From Oscillospiraceae bacterium (GTDB lineage: Bacteria > Bacillota > Clostridia > Oscillospirales > Ruminococcaceae), in the NCBI GenBank assembly GCA_022800935.1, contig JAAWRH010000015.1, positions 1-64,000 of the forward strand: 64,000 nucleotides of DNA. The letters run 5' to 3'. Within the stretch, counting starts at the first letter, position 1. The number at the start of each line of letters is the position of its first letter. The notes under the pieces were generated by a model, which ran no database searches, was not told the origin of the DNA, and worked only from the letters and a program-made list of their open reading frames with translations. This document shows, piece by piece, positions 17,101 through 26,169 of this stretch. The translations under genes and the position numbers were made by a program.

Positions 17101-17856
17101 ATGAGAATGGAACACAGCTCCTGGCTCCAGGTTCAGGAATACTTTAAACGTAAGGACACCGTCCTCCTCCCCATCGGCAGCACCGAAAATCACGGCTCCC
17201 ACATGGCCCTGGGCACCGATATGCTGGTTCCCGACTACATCGCGGGGGAAATTGACAAGGAGCTGGACATCCTCATCACCCCCGCCACCCCCTTTGGCGC
17301 TGCGGACCACCACGCAGCCTTTCCCGGTTCCCTCTCCATCGGGGTGGACGGATTGTACATGGTCCTCTCCCGCGTGTGCGGCGACCTGTTCCGCTATGGG
17401 GCGCGGAAGTTTATCTTTCTCAACGGCCACGGCGGAAACAGTCCGGCCCTCAGCCGGGTAGGGTTGGAGCTGAACCAAAAGGGGGGCCTCTCCGCCCAGC
17501 TCAACTGGTGGACGGTGGCGGGGGAACTGAATCCGGCCTGGAAGGGCGGCCACGCCGCAGGGGAAGAGACCGCGGCCATGATGGCCATCTGGCCCCAGGA
17601 CGTACACATGGAGGACCTGATGGAGTTCACCCCCTGCGATCTGGGCCCCGGACTGGGCTTTGTCCACGGCGGGACGGTGGATTTTGAGGGAATCTCCATT
17701 CCCGTTGTGCGCAGCACCGAAAAGTTCTCCCAGGCGGGATGGTACGGGAAGGACCACCCCAAAACAGCAACACCAGAATGGGGGAAGGAGATGCTGAAAG
17801 CAACAACGGATTATTTTATCCGGTTTATCCGCACCTTTGAGAAGGTTCCGCTGTAA
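17101..17856 (+). CDS. Creatininase family amidohydrolase
   Basis: A 251-residue metal-dependent amidohydrolase of the creatininase/MftE/ArfB family. Metal ligands sit in GSTENHGSHMALGTD (E29, H34, D40), in LNGHGGN (H110) and in GHAAGEETAAM (E155 or E156). Members open cyclic amides or remove small groups. The substrate is unknown. It follows the antiporter by 46 bases with its own GAAAGGAAG site and is followed by a terminator, so it may be the last gene of the PII-antiporter transcript. Confidence 0.9.
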   Translation: MRMEHSSWLQVQEYFKRKDTVLLPIGSTENHGSHMALGTDMLVPDYIAGEIDKELDILITPATPFGAADHHAAFPGSLSIGVDGLYMVLSRVCGDLFRYGARKFIFLNGHGGNSPALSRVGLELNQKGGLSAQLNWWTVAGELNPAWKGGHAAGEETAAMMAIWPQDVHMEDLMEFTPCDLGPGLGFVHGGTVDFEGISIPVVRSTEKFSQAGWYGKDHPKTATPEWGKEMLKATTDYFIRFIRTFEKVPL

Positions 17857-17868
17857 GAAACACACAAA

Positions 17869-17907
17869 ACGGCCGCAAGCCCTGATTTTGTCAGGCTTTG
17901 CGGCCGT
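17869..17907. terminator. Bidirectional terminator
   Basis: AACGGCCGCAAAGCC-type arms (the plus copy has GCAAGCC) pair across a 12-base loop between the convergent creatininase and dehydratase genes. Confidence 0.75.
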
Positions 17908-17920
17908 TCCTGTCAAATGA

Positions 17921-19645
17921 CTATTTCATATACCCGCCCTTCATGGGGGAAACGGCGTGGTCAGAGAAAATCTTCAGCACACCGGAGGAGTACCGCATGG
18001 GCCTTGGCTTCCACCGCGCCCTCCTCTCACGGAGGATTTCCTCCATCTCCTCCGCCGTCTTCTCCTCCCCTTGAACACCGGCAATCTCCAAAACCCTGTT
18101 GGGTATGTCTATGCGGATCAGGTCCCCCTCCTCCACCAGGGCAATGGGTCCGCCGTCCGCCGCCTCCGGGGAAATGTGCCCGATGGACGGTCCGGTGGAC
18201 GCCCCGGAAAACCGCCCGTCAGTCAGCAGGGCGATGGTTTTCCCCAGCTCCTTGTCGGAAGAAATGGCCTCGGTGGTGTAGAACATCTCCGGCATTCCGG
18301 AGCCCTTCGGCCCCTCATAGCGGATAAAAACCGCGTCCCCCGGCTGAATTTGATGGGTAAGCACCGCCTGGAGGGCCTCCTCCTCGCTGTCAAAGGGACG
18401 GGCCCGCAGGGTGGCCTGGAACATCTCCTTGGGGCAGGCGGTGTGCTTGATCACCGCCCCCTCCGGTGCCAGGTTCCCTTTGAGGATGGCTATGGCCCCG
18501 TCGGTCCCGATGGACCTGTCAAAGGGACGGATGACCTCCTGCCAGGTGATTCCGGCCCGTTGGCAGTAAGCGTTACAGCTGTCATAGAAGCCGCTCTGTT
18601 TCAGCCTGTCCAAATTTTCCCCCAGGGTCTTCCCAGTGACGGTCATGGCGTCCAGGTGGAGCAGGGGGCGTATCTGCTCCATAATCCGCGGAACCCCTCC
18701 CGCATAGTAGAAATACTGGGCGGGCCACTTCCCCGCCGGACGGACGTCCAGCAGATACCTTGCTCCCCTGTGGAGACGGTCGAACAGCTCCGCATCCAGG
18801 GTGAGGCCGAACTCGCGGGCAATGGCGGGGATGTGCAGCAGGGAGTTGGTGGAGCCGGAGATGGCGGCGTGGACCATGACGGCATTTTCAAAGGAATCCA
18901 TAGTGACAATGTCCCTGGGCTTCAGTCCGAGGCGGGCGAGCTGCACTGCCTGCCTGCCCGCCTCCCTGGCGATATGCTTCAGGTCCTCACAGCAGGCGGG
19001 CATCAGGGCAGAGCCGGGCAGCATCAGTCCCAGGGCCTCCCCCATCACCTGCATGGTGGAGGCGGTGCCCATAAAGGAGCAGGCCCCGCAGGAGGGGCAG
19101 GCGTGCTGCTTGTAGTAGTCGAGCTGCTCCTGGGTGATCTCCCCCCGCTGGCACTGGGCGCTGTAGATTCCAATCTGCTCCAGTGTCAGCAGATCCGGCC
19201 CCGCGTCCATGACCCCGCCGGTGACAAGGATGGAGGGCATATTGACCCGCCCGATCCCCATCAGGTGGGCGGGGACCCCCTTGTCGCAGCTGGAGACAAA
19301 CACCCCGCCGTCAAAGGGGGTGGCCCCGGCGTGGATTTCTATCATGTTGCAGATCATATCGCGGGAGGCCAGGGAGTAGTTAATGCCGTCGTGTCCCTGG
19401 GCCATACCGTCGCAGATATCGGTGGTAAAGTAGCGGGCGGCGCGTCCGCGGGCCTCTGCCGTGCCCTCGCAGACCTCCTCCACCAGTCCAAGGAGATGGG
19501 CGCTTCCCGGATGGCTGTCTCCAAAGGTGCTCTCCACCATAATCTGGGGCAGGGAGAGCTGTTCTGCTGTCCAGCCCATTCCCATGCGCAGCGGGTCCTG
19601 TTCCGGGGCGATTTTACGGATTTGCTGGCTGACGAGTTGTTCCAT
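17921..19645 (-). CDS. IlvD/Edd family dehydratase
   Basis: A 574-residue dehydratase of the dihydroxy-acid/sugar-acid family, which removes water from a 2,3-dihydroxy acid using an Fe-S cluster and Mg2+. Cluster cysteines fit C78 (TTDICDG), C120 (SSCDKG) and C186 or C189 in CPSCGACSFMGTAST; the active serine region is DGRFSGASTGPSIGHISPEA. IlvD is usually near 555 residues, so the size suits, but no other ilv gene is next to it and the sequence is diverged (H181-A-C-P-S-C). A sugar-acid dehydratase (arabinonate/xylonate type) is equally possible. Confidence 0.88.
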   Translation of the reverse strand: MEQLVSQQIRKIAPEQDPLRMGMGWTAEQLSLPQIMVESTFGDSHPGSAHLLGLVEEVCEGTAEARGRAARYFTTDICDGMAQGHDGINYSLASRDMICNMIEIHAGATPFDGGVFVSSCDKGVPAHLMGIGRVNMPSILVTGGVMDAGPDLLTLEQIGIYSAQCQRGEITQEQLDYYKQHACPSCGACSFMGTASTMQVMGEALGLMLPGSALMPACCEDLKHIAREAGRQAVQLARLGLKPRDIVTMDSFENAVMVHAAISGSTNSLLHIPAIAREFGLTLDAELFDRLHRGARYLLDVRPAGKWPAQYFYYAGGVPRIMEQIRPLLHLDAMTVTGKTLGENLDRLKQSGFYDSCNAYCQRAGITWQEVIRPFDRSIGTDGAIAILKGNLAPEGAVIKHTACPKEMFQATLRARPFDSEEEALQAVLTHQIQPGDAVFIRYEGPKGSGMPEMFYTTEAISSDKELGKTIALLTDGRFSGASTGPSIGHISPEAADGGPIALVEEGDLIRIDIPNRVLEIAGVQGEEKTAEEMEEILRERRARWKPRPMRYSSGVLKIFSDHAVSPMKGGYMK

Positions 19646-19782
19646 TTCGGCGATCCCTCACAGTTTTATTGGTTTTCTTTACTTTATCACAGCGGAGAGA
19701 AAACATCAAGAGATGCTATGAATCAATCCGCATTGGAGCTTTTACCGGTAGTACAGACTTTATAAAAAAGGACTAAAGATAA

Positions 19783-19811
19783 TTGCAACTTAAAATCTTT
19801 TATAGTATACT
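19783..19811 (+). promoter_or_regulatory. Promoter of the glycosyltransferase gene
   Basis: TTGCAA (19783-19788), 17 bases, TATACT (19806-19811), about 78 bases before the gene start. Confidence 0.65.
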
Positions 19812-19888
19812 GGAAAACAGATAACAAAGCAGTTATAATCCGTTTTTTATGTTCAAAATGTACGCAATCGGAAAAGAGGAATGCAGGG

Positions 19889-21040
19889 ATGCGGATTTTA
19901 CAGGTAGTGGGCAGATTGGGCAGAGGAGGCGACTCGGCCGCTATTTTGTCGGCCATGGGGCATCTGCAAAAGCAGGGCGTTGTCTTTGATTTCCTCACCC
20001 ACCCCGGCTTTGTGGAGCGGACGGCGGAACAGGTAAAGGCGGCCGGTTCCAGGGTGTGGGTTCTCCCCGGAGACGTCCGGCGTATGGGTCCGCTGCGATA
20101 CTTTTGCCGTGTCTACCGCCTGCTGCGGGAGTATCCCTTTCAGGGAGTGCATTTTCATACATCGCTGCAATCAGGGGTTGGCCTGATGGCGGCGCGGGCC
20201 GCCCGCGTCCCCGTAAGGGTCTGCCACGCCCACGCCGCCGAAATACAGCGAAGGGCAAATCCCCTCCTCAGGGCAGCGGCGGTTCCGGTTCTGCGTTGGA
20301 TGCTTGTACAGGGCTCCACCTGCCTGACCGCCTGTGGAACGGAGGCTGGGAACTTTCTGTTTGGGGGCAGGGAATTCCGGCTGCTTTCCAACGGCGTCCC
20401 CCTTGCCTCCTATCTGCCCTGCCCGGAGAGAATTCGGGAAGGTGAGGCCATTCGGGAGAGGCTTCACATCTCTCCGGAGGCAGCAGTAATTGGTCAGGTA
20501 GGACGGCTGGATCGGATGAAAAACGCCAAACACACCCTGGAGGCAGCGGCGTTCCTGGCGCAGAAAAGGGAAACTGCGCTCATCCTTGTTGGTGACGGAG
20601 AAGAGCGGGAAGTTCTGGAGCGGCAGGCGGCGAAGATGGAAAGCCAAATCCCCGCCCTAAAGGTATTCTTCACCGGACGGCTGACACGGGAGGAGGTTTC
20701 GGGGTTCTATCACGCCTTCGACTGTATGATGCTCCCATCCCATCCGGGGGAGGGAGTGCCACTGAGCCTGCTGGAGGGGCAGGCGGCGGGATGCCCGGTA
20801 CTTGCTTCACGGTTTATTCCAAGGGACACGGACGCAGGAGTGGGGCTGGTGCGGTTCCTTCCGCTGGGAAGTGCGGAGCTATGGGCGGCGGAGGCGGAAG
20901 CGGCGCTGGAGAAGGACAGGCCGGACGCGGCGAGGATTGGAGAGGCATTCCGCAGAAGGGGATTTTTGGAGGAGGAGGCCGCGCAGAGATGGATGGAAAT
21001 ATATACGCATGGGCTTGATAAAAAGGCTCTGGAACCATAG
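19889..21040 (+). CDS. GT4 family glycosyltransferase
   Basis: A 383-residue GT-B glycosyltransferase. The N-terminal half starts MRILQVVGRLGRGGDSAAI, a glycine-rich donor loop. The C-terminal half has VIGQVGRLDRMKN, ALILVGDGEERE and EGVPLSLLEGQAAGCPVLAS, the EX7E-type sugar-nucleotide site (E...PLSLLEGQA) of GT4. The overall look is that of exopolysaccharide transferases such as EpsF. No other polysaccharide gene lies beside it, so acceptor and product are unknown. No membrane segment. Confidence 0.88.
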   Translation: MRILQVVGRLGRGGDSAAILSAMGHLQKQGVVFDFLTHPGFVERTAEQVKAAGSRVWVLPGDVRRMGPLRYFCRVYRLLREYPFQGVHFHTSLQSGVGLMAARAARVPVRVCHAHAAEIQRRANPLLRAAAVPVLRWMLVQGSTCLTACGTEAGNFLFGGREFRLLSNGVPLASYLPCPERIREGEAIRERLHISPEAAVIGQVGRLDRMKNAKHTLEAAAFLAQKRETALILVGDGEEREVLERQAAKMESQIPALKVFFTGRLTREEVSGFYHAFDCMMLPSHPGEGVPLSLLEGQAAGCPVLASRFIPRDTDAGVGLVRFLPLGSAELWAAEAEAALEKDRPDAARIGEAFRRRGFLEEEAAQRWMEIYTHGLDKKALEP

Positions 21041-21191
21041 GATAGAGCAGAAAAGCGAAAAATTCTTCTTAATATCACTTTTTTATCTTTCCGAAAGACA
21101 AAAAATGGAGTATAATAATGCTGTAACCTCTATTTCATCCATTATTTTTCAATCTCCAGGCATATTTACGGCCTAGGAAAGGAGTTTTCAT

Positions 21192-21866
21192 ATGTCTTCC
21201 GTCAATCGAAACAGCTTTCTGGACCCCAGCAAGGGGAGAAATTACACCTTGGGCGAGGAGCTATTCAACAGCATCTCCCACGGCGTGGGGGCCCTTGGGG
21301 CGATTGCCTGCTGCGCGGTCATCGTTGTCTTCGCCGCCCTCACCCGCGACCCCTGGAAAATCGTCAGTGCCTCGGTCTACGGGACCTGTATGATTCTCCT
21401 GTTCCTCTTCTCCACCCTCTATCACTCCCTCACCAACGCCACAGCCAAAAAGGTTTTCCGCGCCTTTGACCACCTGGGCATCTTTCTGCTCATCGCCGGG
21501 AGCTATACCCCCATCACCCTTGTGACCCTCCGCGGCCCCCTTGGCTGGACGCTGTTCGGCGTCGTATGGGGCGCGGCGGTGCTGGGGATTGTTTTCAACG
21601 CCATCAGTGTGGAACGATTCAAAAAATTCTCCATGATTGCCTACATCGCCACCGGCTGGACAGTGGTGCTGGCAATCGTCCCCCTGGTGCGGTCCATTCA
21701 CCTGCCGGGAATCATACTGATGGTAATCGGCGGGCTTATGTATACGATTGGGATTGTATTTTACAAAATGAAGAAAATCCGCTATATGCACTCTGTCTGG
21801 CACCTGTTTGTGCTGGCGGGGGCGCTGTTCCAATACTTTGCGATTCTGTTCTACGTTATATTATAG
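21192..21866 (+). CDS. Hemolysin III family membrane protein (PAQR/YqfA)
   Basis: A 224-residue protein with seven hydrophobic segments. It begins with the family pattern YTLGEELFNSISHGVGALG and has LFLFSTLYHSL, RAFDHLGIFLLIAGSYTP and HSVWHLFVLAGALFQYF. The conserved residues S, H (SxxxH), D (FDH) and HxxxH form the zinc site of PAQR/hemolysin III proteins. The role in bacteria is unclear; links to membrane fluidity exist for relatives. AAAGGAG precedes the ATG. It is a single gene. Confidence 0.93.
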   Translation: MSSVNRNSFLDPSKGRNYTLGEELFNSISHGVGALGAIACCAVIVVFAALTRDPWKIVSASVYGTCMILLFLFSTLYHSLTNATAKKVFRAFDHLGIFLLIAGSYTPITLVTLRGPLGWTLFGVVWGAAVLGIVFNAISVERFKKFSMIAYIATGWTVVLAIVPLVRSIHLPGIILMVIGGLMYTIGIVFYKMKKIRYMHSVWHLFVLAGALFQYFAILFYVIL

Positions 21867-21927
21867 GCGGGAAATTGTATTATTTTTGGCTGTTTATGAC
21901 AATCCTTTTTGATTTTGCCGGATTCCA

Positions 21928-21956
21928 TTGAAACCAGGCGGAAAAATCTGTATACT
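21928..21956 (+). promoter_or_regulatory. Promoter of the AEC carrier gene
   Basis: TTGAAA (21928-21933), 17 bases, TATACT (21951-21956), 48 bases before the start. Confidence 0.6.
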
Positions 21957-22004
21957 TACCGATAGGCTGCTTTTGTCTTTCTCTGAAAAGGATGTGTTTT
22001 TACA

Positions 22005-22955
22005 ATGGAACTGGCGCTGATCCTGGTCAAACAGGTTTTGACCATGTTCACCCTGATGGGCGTCGGGGTGCTGTTTGTCCGCTTTGGCAAAATCAATATG
22101 GACGGCATTCCCTACATCACCAATATTCTGCTATACATGGTCGCCCCCACCCTGATGATAGACTCCTACCAAACCGCATACGACGCGGTAAAGCTCAAGG
22201 GCCTGGGAATTGCTGTGATTCTTTCCGCCCTTTCCCACGGCATTTCAATCTTGCTCAACGATCATCTCTTTCTCCGCAGGGGAACCAGGGGGCGGATTGG
22301 CGTGGAACGGTTCGCGGCCATCTATTCCAATGCCGGTTACATCGCCATTCCCCTGATTGAAGCCTCCTTTGGCTCCGAGGGGGTCTTTTACGCCACAGCC
22401 TATCTGACCGTCTTCAACCTGCTGATGTGGACCCACGGCGTGTACATCCTCAACGAGGGGAAAAAGGGTTGCGTCAGCCTGAAAAAGGCCATCCTCAATC
22501 CGGGGGTGCTGGGGTGCATCATCGGGTTCACCCTTTTCATCTGCCGCATCACCCTGCCCGCCCCCTTCGGACCAGCCATCCACTACGCCGCCTCTATGAA
22601 CACGCCGCTGGCCCTGTTTGTTTCTGGGGCGCTACTGGCCAACATCAACCTGGTGCGGGTGCTGAAAAACGTCCGGTTGTACTTTATCGGCATACTGCGT
22701 ATCATTCTGATTCCCGCCATAGTGCTGCTCTTATTTAAGGTGCTGAACGTCTCCGCCTGGGTGGAGCAGGGAGGCTTTATCGCCGTAATCTGTATGGTGT
22801 CCTCGGCCTGCCCCACGGCGCAGGCAGCGGGTTTTTTCGCCAGCAAGTGCGGGGCGGACGGCGAATATGGAAGTCAGGTAATGGCGGTGACAACGCTGTC
22901 CTGTATTATCACACTGCCTTTAATTGCAGCCGTCAGCGCGTGGGTGTTGATGTAA
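22005..22955 (+). CDS. AEC (auxin efflux carrier) family transporter
   Basis: A 316-residue membrane protein with about ten hydrophobic segments in two halves, matching AEC carriers (MleP/YwkB type). Typical patterns are MGVGVLFVRFGKIN, NAGYIAIPLIEASFG and CPTAQAAGFFASKCG near the end. Bacterial members move malate, malonate or other organic acids. The substrate is undecided. It is flanked by its own promoter and a terminator. Confidence 0.9.
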   Translation: MELALILVKQVLTMFTLMGVGVLFVRFGKINMDGIPYITNILLYMVAPTLMIDSYQTAYDAVKLKGLGIAVILSALSHGISILLNDHLFLRRGTRGRIGVERFAAIYSNAGYIAIPLIEASFGSEGVFYATAYLTVFNLLMWTHGVYILNEGKKGCVSLKKAILNPGVLGCIIGFTLFICRITLPAPFGPAIHYAASMNTPLALFVSGALLANINLVRVLKNVRLYFIGILRIILIPAIVLLLFKVLNVSAWVEQGGFIAVICMVSSACPTAQAAGFFASKCGADGEYGSQVMAVTTLSCIITLPLIAAVSAWVLM

Positions 22956-22960
22956 TGCTA

Positions 22961-23010
22961 AAAAATCAGGCTATACAAGGTCAAAATGTCTTGTGCAGCC
23001 TGATTTTTCT
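22961..23010 (+). terminator. Terminator after the AEC carrier
   Basis: AAAAATCAGGCT pairs with AGCCTGATTTTT, with an inner ACAAG/CTTGT stem; ends in a T-run. Confidence 0.8.
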
Positions 23011-23179
23011 TGAGTTTTCAGAAAATGCAGAGGTTGAAAGAAAAACTGCATAAGAAGCAAAAAGCGAATTTTCTAAAAAAGTATGGGGTGGCAGGTCTGA
23101 AAAAGGCATAGTTAAACACACCCCTAGGGGCTGGGGCTTTTGGAAGACATATTCTTCTATGTGTACAGAAGTCAGGGAA

Positions 23180-23220
23180 AGAGGGCCGCAGCATCTGTGA
23201 AAGCAGATGCCGCGGCCCTT
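23180..23220 (-). terminator. Terminator of the alpha-galactosidase operon
   Basis: GGGCCGC.GCATCTG and CAGATGC.GCGGCCC pair across a six-base loop, 31 bases after the zinc-ribbon gene. Confidence 0.7.
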
Positions 23221-23250
23221 TTGGGCAATATGAATGCCTATAAGCTCCCG

Positions 23251-23463
23251 TCAGGAGTCCTCCGGCCTGTTGGGAGCAAAAAGCGTACACCCCATCCGGC
23301 GGAAATGCTCGATTTTCTCTCTCAGCAGGGATTCCTCGCAGCCGAACCGCTTTGCCAGACAGCCGATGCACCAATAAGAGGTATCTCCCCTGTTGATGAT
23401 CCTCTTATGCAGTCCAATTTCATCGCCGGTCAGCTCCCTCCCGCACTGCATACAGAAGTCCAT
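23251..23463 (-). CDS. Small zinc-ribbon protein
   Basis: A 70-residue protein with CMQCG at the N-terminus and WCIGC in the middle: two CxxC knuckles spaced about 26 residues apart, as in a treble-clef or zinc ribbon. The rest is a charged helix (CEESLLREKIEHFRRMG). Its ATG overlaps the alpha-galactosidase stop (TAATG), so the two are translationally coupled. The function is unknown; DNA, RNA or protein binding is possible. Similar small proteins are common in Clostridia. Confidence 0.75.
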   Translation of the reverse strand: MDFCMQCGRELTGDEIGLHKRIINRGDTSYWCIGCLAKRFGCEESLLREKIEHFRRMGCTLFAPNRPEDS

Positions 23464-24653
23464 TATTTATCCACCAGCCTTACCCGGAAGATTCTGCACC
23501 CATGGGCTTTGCACAGGTCATTGTAAACTGTATCGTTAAACCCCGGCGAAACCTTTCCGGTCCACAGATCCTTGACCTCCAGCGCCTTTCCGGAGTTATC
23601 CGGCAGTCCCAACATATCGGCGGTGACGACCAGCGGCGCGCCAAAGGTATCCCTCTCGGTGAAGTTCAGCATAATCACCGCAATATCCCCATTGTCCAGG
23701 TACCGCGCCATACAGGTGCGGTCCAGCTCATAGTCCTTAAAGAAGGGGTCCTCCGGGCCGCGGCTGAAGTTCGGCTCGTACCTGCGGGTATTGACGAAAA
23801 AGGCAGGACGCGCAGCTGGGTCTTGATTGATGGCGATGATGTCCTTGTTCATCAGGATTGCCTTGGTCTGCTCGGACATATTCCGGATATCGCAACCTAT
23901 CATCAACGGGGAAGAAAGAAACGCCCACAGCGCAAAGTGCAGCCGGTACTCGTCCTCCGTACAGGGGATGATGGCCGCGTTGCCCTTGCCGTTCATGCCC
24001 ACCACCAGCATATCCATGTCGTTAAAGCAGCCAGGTACGTTGTACTCCTGGGCCACAATCTGGGATTGGGACAGCCGCTTGATATGGTCCCATGACTCGT
24101 TGATGTCCCCAGTGGAGCGCCAAGTGTGCGCCCCGGTCTCCCGTATCCACTGGTGGGTATACTCCGCCCCCCAGGAACAGGCGCTGAACAGAATATCCCT
24201 CCCGCAGTTGGCCAATGCAAGGCCCATTCTCTTATAGGTGGAGTGTCCTTCCATGCTGGCGGGATGGAAGCAGTAATCATATTTCAGGAAATCCACTTCC
24301 CATTCCGCGAAGGTTTTCGCGTCTATCCACTCATAGCCGAAGCTGCCGGGGTATCCGCCGCAGGTCAGGTACCCGCCGCAGGAGTACATCCCGAATTTCA
24401 GACCCTTTCCGTGAATATAATCTGCCAGATACTTCATCCCGTGGGGGAATTTCTCCGGGTCCGGGACCAGGCGGCCCTGGGAATCCCGCTCCTTCAGGGA
24501 CCACATATCGTCGATAACGATGTATTCATAGCCTGCGTCCTTCAGGCCGGTGGAGACCATGGCGTCGGCGGATTCCAAAATCAGGTCCTCGTTGATATCC
24601 GGGCCGAAGGTGTTCCAGGTGTTCCAGCCCATCGGCGGTTTTTGGATGTACAT
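23463..24653 (-). CDS. GH27 alpha-galactosidase
   Basis: A 396-residue cytoplasmic glycoside hydrolase that releases terminal alpha-linked galactose, for example from raffinose-type sugars. It has PPMGWNTWNTFG at 6-17, IDDMW at 47-51, the nucleophile D126 in FLKYDYC, and the acid/base D183 in RSTGDINESW, all in the GH27 positions. The C-terminal beta domain is present and no signal peptide is visible. I chose ATG 24653, with GAGGGGG seven bases upstream. A longer frame exists but is not supported. The divergent Gfo/Idh/MocA gene may share sugar-related regulation. Confidence 0.92.
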   Translation of the reverse strand: MYIQKPPMGWNTWNTFGPDINEDLILESADAMVSTGLKDAGYEYIVIDDMWSLKERDSQGRLVPDPEKFPHGMKYLADYIHGKGLKFGMYSCGGYLTCGGYPGSFGYEWIDAKTFAEWEVDFLKYDYCFHPASMEGHSTYKRMGLALANCGRDILFSACSWGAEYTHQWIRETGAHTWRSTGDINESWDHIKRLSQSQIVAQEYNVPGCFNDMDMLVVGMNGKGNAAIIPCTEDEYRLHFALWAFLSSPLMIGCDIRNMSEQTKAILMNKDIIAINQDPAARPAFFVNTRRYEPNFSRGPEDPFFKDYELDRTCMARYLDNGDIAVIMLNFTERDTFGAPLVVTADMLGLPDNSGKALEVKDLWTGKVSPGFNDTVYNDLCKAHGCRIFRVRLVDK

Positions 24654-25015
24654 AAGCATACCCCCTCTATTCATCAGATTGGAAAAGCTTTCAGGCAAAT
24701 TGATTTGCCCGTGGCCGCACAGACGGCTTTGTACTATTATAACAAATGATTCTTGAACGAACAACAAGACTTTTTTAAGAAGACCATTCATTTTTCACAA
24801 AATCATCCGCAAAAGCCGCAAAAAAAGAGAAAACCCAAAGCAAAGGCCCGTTATCTTGGCTAATCGCCCCAAAACCCTCTGTAATCCCCCGCAACCGCCC
24901 AAAGCGGGAGATGAACAAAAACGGAAAAGATGGTATAATAAACAATAATTACTCTTTTTTATTTGCCAGATGACAGCTGGCAGCAGACAACAAACAGCAA
25001 GGAGGAAAGCGGTCT
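24654..25015. other. Divergent intergenic region
   Basis: 362 bases between the alpha-galactosidase and oxidoreductase genes. The minus promoter lies at 24736-24764. A plus-strand TATAAT is at about 24932-24937 without a good -35. The rest is A-rich and I see no coding or structured element. Confidence 0.6.
24736..24764 (-). promoter_or_regulatory. Promoter of the alpha-galactosidase operon
   Basis: On the minus strand, TTGTTC (24759-24764), 17 bases, TATAAT (24736-24741). The weak -35 suits activator control. Confidence 0.55.
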
Positions 25016-26098
25016 ATGGAAAAAATTCGGTTTGGAATCATCGGCGGAGGCTGGCGGAGCAGGTTCTATGTCACCATTGCCAGACAGATGCCGGAACGGT
25101 TTGGGGTGACGGGCGTACTGCTCCGGGACGGAGAGAAGGCGCAGGCATATGCCGCCCAGACAGGGGTAAAGACCTTCACCAGCTTTGATCAGTTCATGGC
25201 GGCTTCCCCGGAATTTGTTGTCCTCAGCGTCCACCGTTCGGCGGCGCCGGAATATCTCCACCTGCTGATGAAGATGGGCGTCCCTGTCCTCTGTGAAACT
25301 CCCCCCGCCTGGAGCGTTCCGGAGCTGGAGGAGCTCTGGAAGGAATACACCCAGCGCGGCGCTAAGGTACAGGTTGCGGAGCAATATTTTGCCCGCCCGA
25401 TGATTGCCGCCAAGCTGGAAGCAATCAGCTTGGGTATGCTGGGGGAGGTCTCCTATGCGGAGCAATCCATCTGTCACGGCTACCACGGAGTCAACCTTCT
25501 CCGGAGATTTCTGGGGATTGGGTTTGAGGACTGCGTCGTCCGCGGCCAGCGGTTCCTCATTCCCGCCACCCAGACCCGCACCCGCGACGGAGAGCTCTCC
25601 CCGGAGCAGTATATTGTCGGAAGCGCCAAGCGGGACCTCTGTACCTTCTCCTTTTCCAACGGGAAGACAGGGGTTTACAACTTCTCCAGCGAGCAGTACC
25701 GCTCCTTCATCCGCCGCAGCGGTGTCCAGATTTTGGGCCACCGCGGAGAGATTAACGACGATGAAATCTTCTGGCTCTCTCAGGATGGCGTTCCCTCCGC
25801 CGGGAGATTCCAGCGGTATGATTACGGGGTCGGCTATGATCATGACGGCTTCTGTCCCCGGAGCGTCACCCTTGGCGAGCTGGAGCTTTACCGCAATCCC
25901 TTTATCCCCGCCCGGATGGGCGACGAGGAGATTGCCATAGCGGACTGCCTGGTGGGAATGTATGAATACGCCAAGGGACGGGCGGAGGCCTTCTATCCCC
26001 TGCCGGAGGCACTTCAGGATACTTATCTGGCTATCTGTATGGGCAATGCACTGGAAACCGGGGAGCCGGTGGTGACGCAGCCCATGGTCTGGCACTGA
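25016..26098 (+). CDS. Gfo/Idh/MocA family oxidoreductase
   Basis: A 360-residue NAD(P)-dependent sugar oxidoreductase. The Rossmann motif is GIIGGGWRS (8-16), followed by the family pattern of PVLCETPPAW in place of the usual EKP: here the catalytic lysine of EKP is replaced (CETPP), so the enzyme may be atypical. The C-terminal half has the alpha/beta domain with GVNLLRRFLGIGFEDC. AGGAGGAAAG lies before the ATG. It sits divergent from the alpha-galactosidase, which supports a carbohydrate role. The substrate is unknown. Confidence 0.87.
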   Translation: MEKIRFGIIGGGWRSRFYVTIARQMPERFGVTGVLLRDGEKAQAYAAQTGVKTFTSFDQFMAASPEFVVLSVHRSAAPEYLHLLMKMGVPVLCETPPAWSVPELEELWKEYTQRGAKVQVAEQYFARPMIAAKLEAISLGMLGEVSYAEQSICHGYHGVNLLRRFLGIGFEDCVVRGQRFLIPATQTRTRDGELSPEQYIVGSAKRDLCTFSFSNGKTGVYNFSSEQYRSFIRRSGVQILGHRGEINDDEIFWLSQDGVPSAGRFQRYDYGVGYDHDGFCPRSVTLGELELYRNPFIPARMGDEEIAIADCLVGMYEYAKGRAEAFYPLPEALQDTYLAICMGNALETGEPVVTQPMVWH

Positions 26099-26169
26099 GC
26101 GGCGCCTAAATACCGGACCGCCGGTTCAGCGTAGCATCCAAATATTTTTAAAATTCAACGAAACAGGAG

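Noticed and set aside
17957..19765. 602-codon plus-strand open frame opposite the dehydratase
   Set aside because: It is antisense to a clear IlvD/Edd gene and encodes no recognisable protein; a GC-rich shadow frame.
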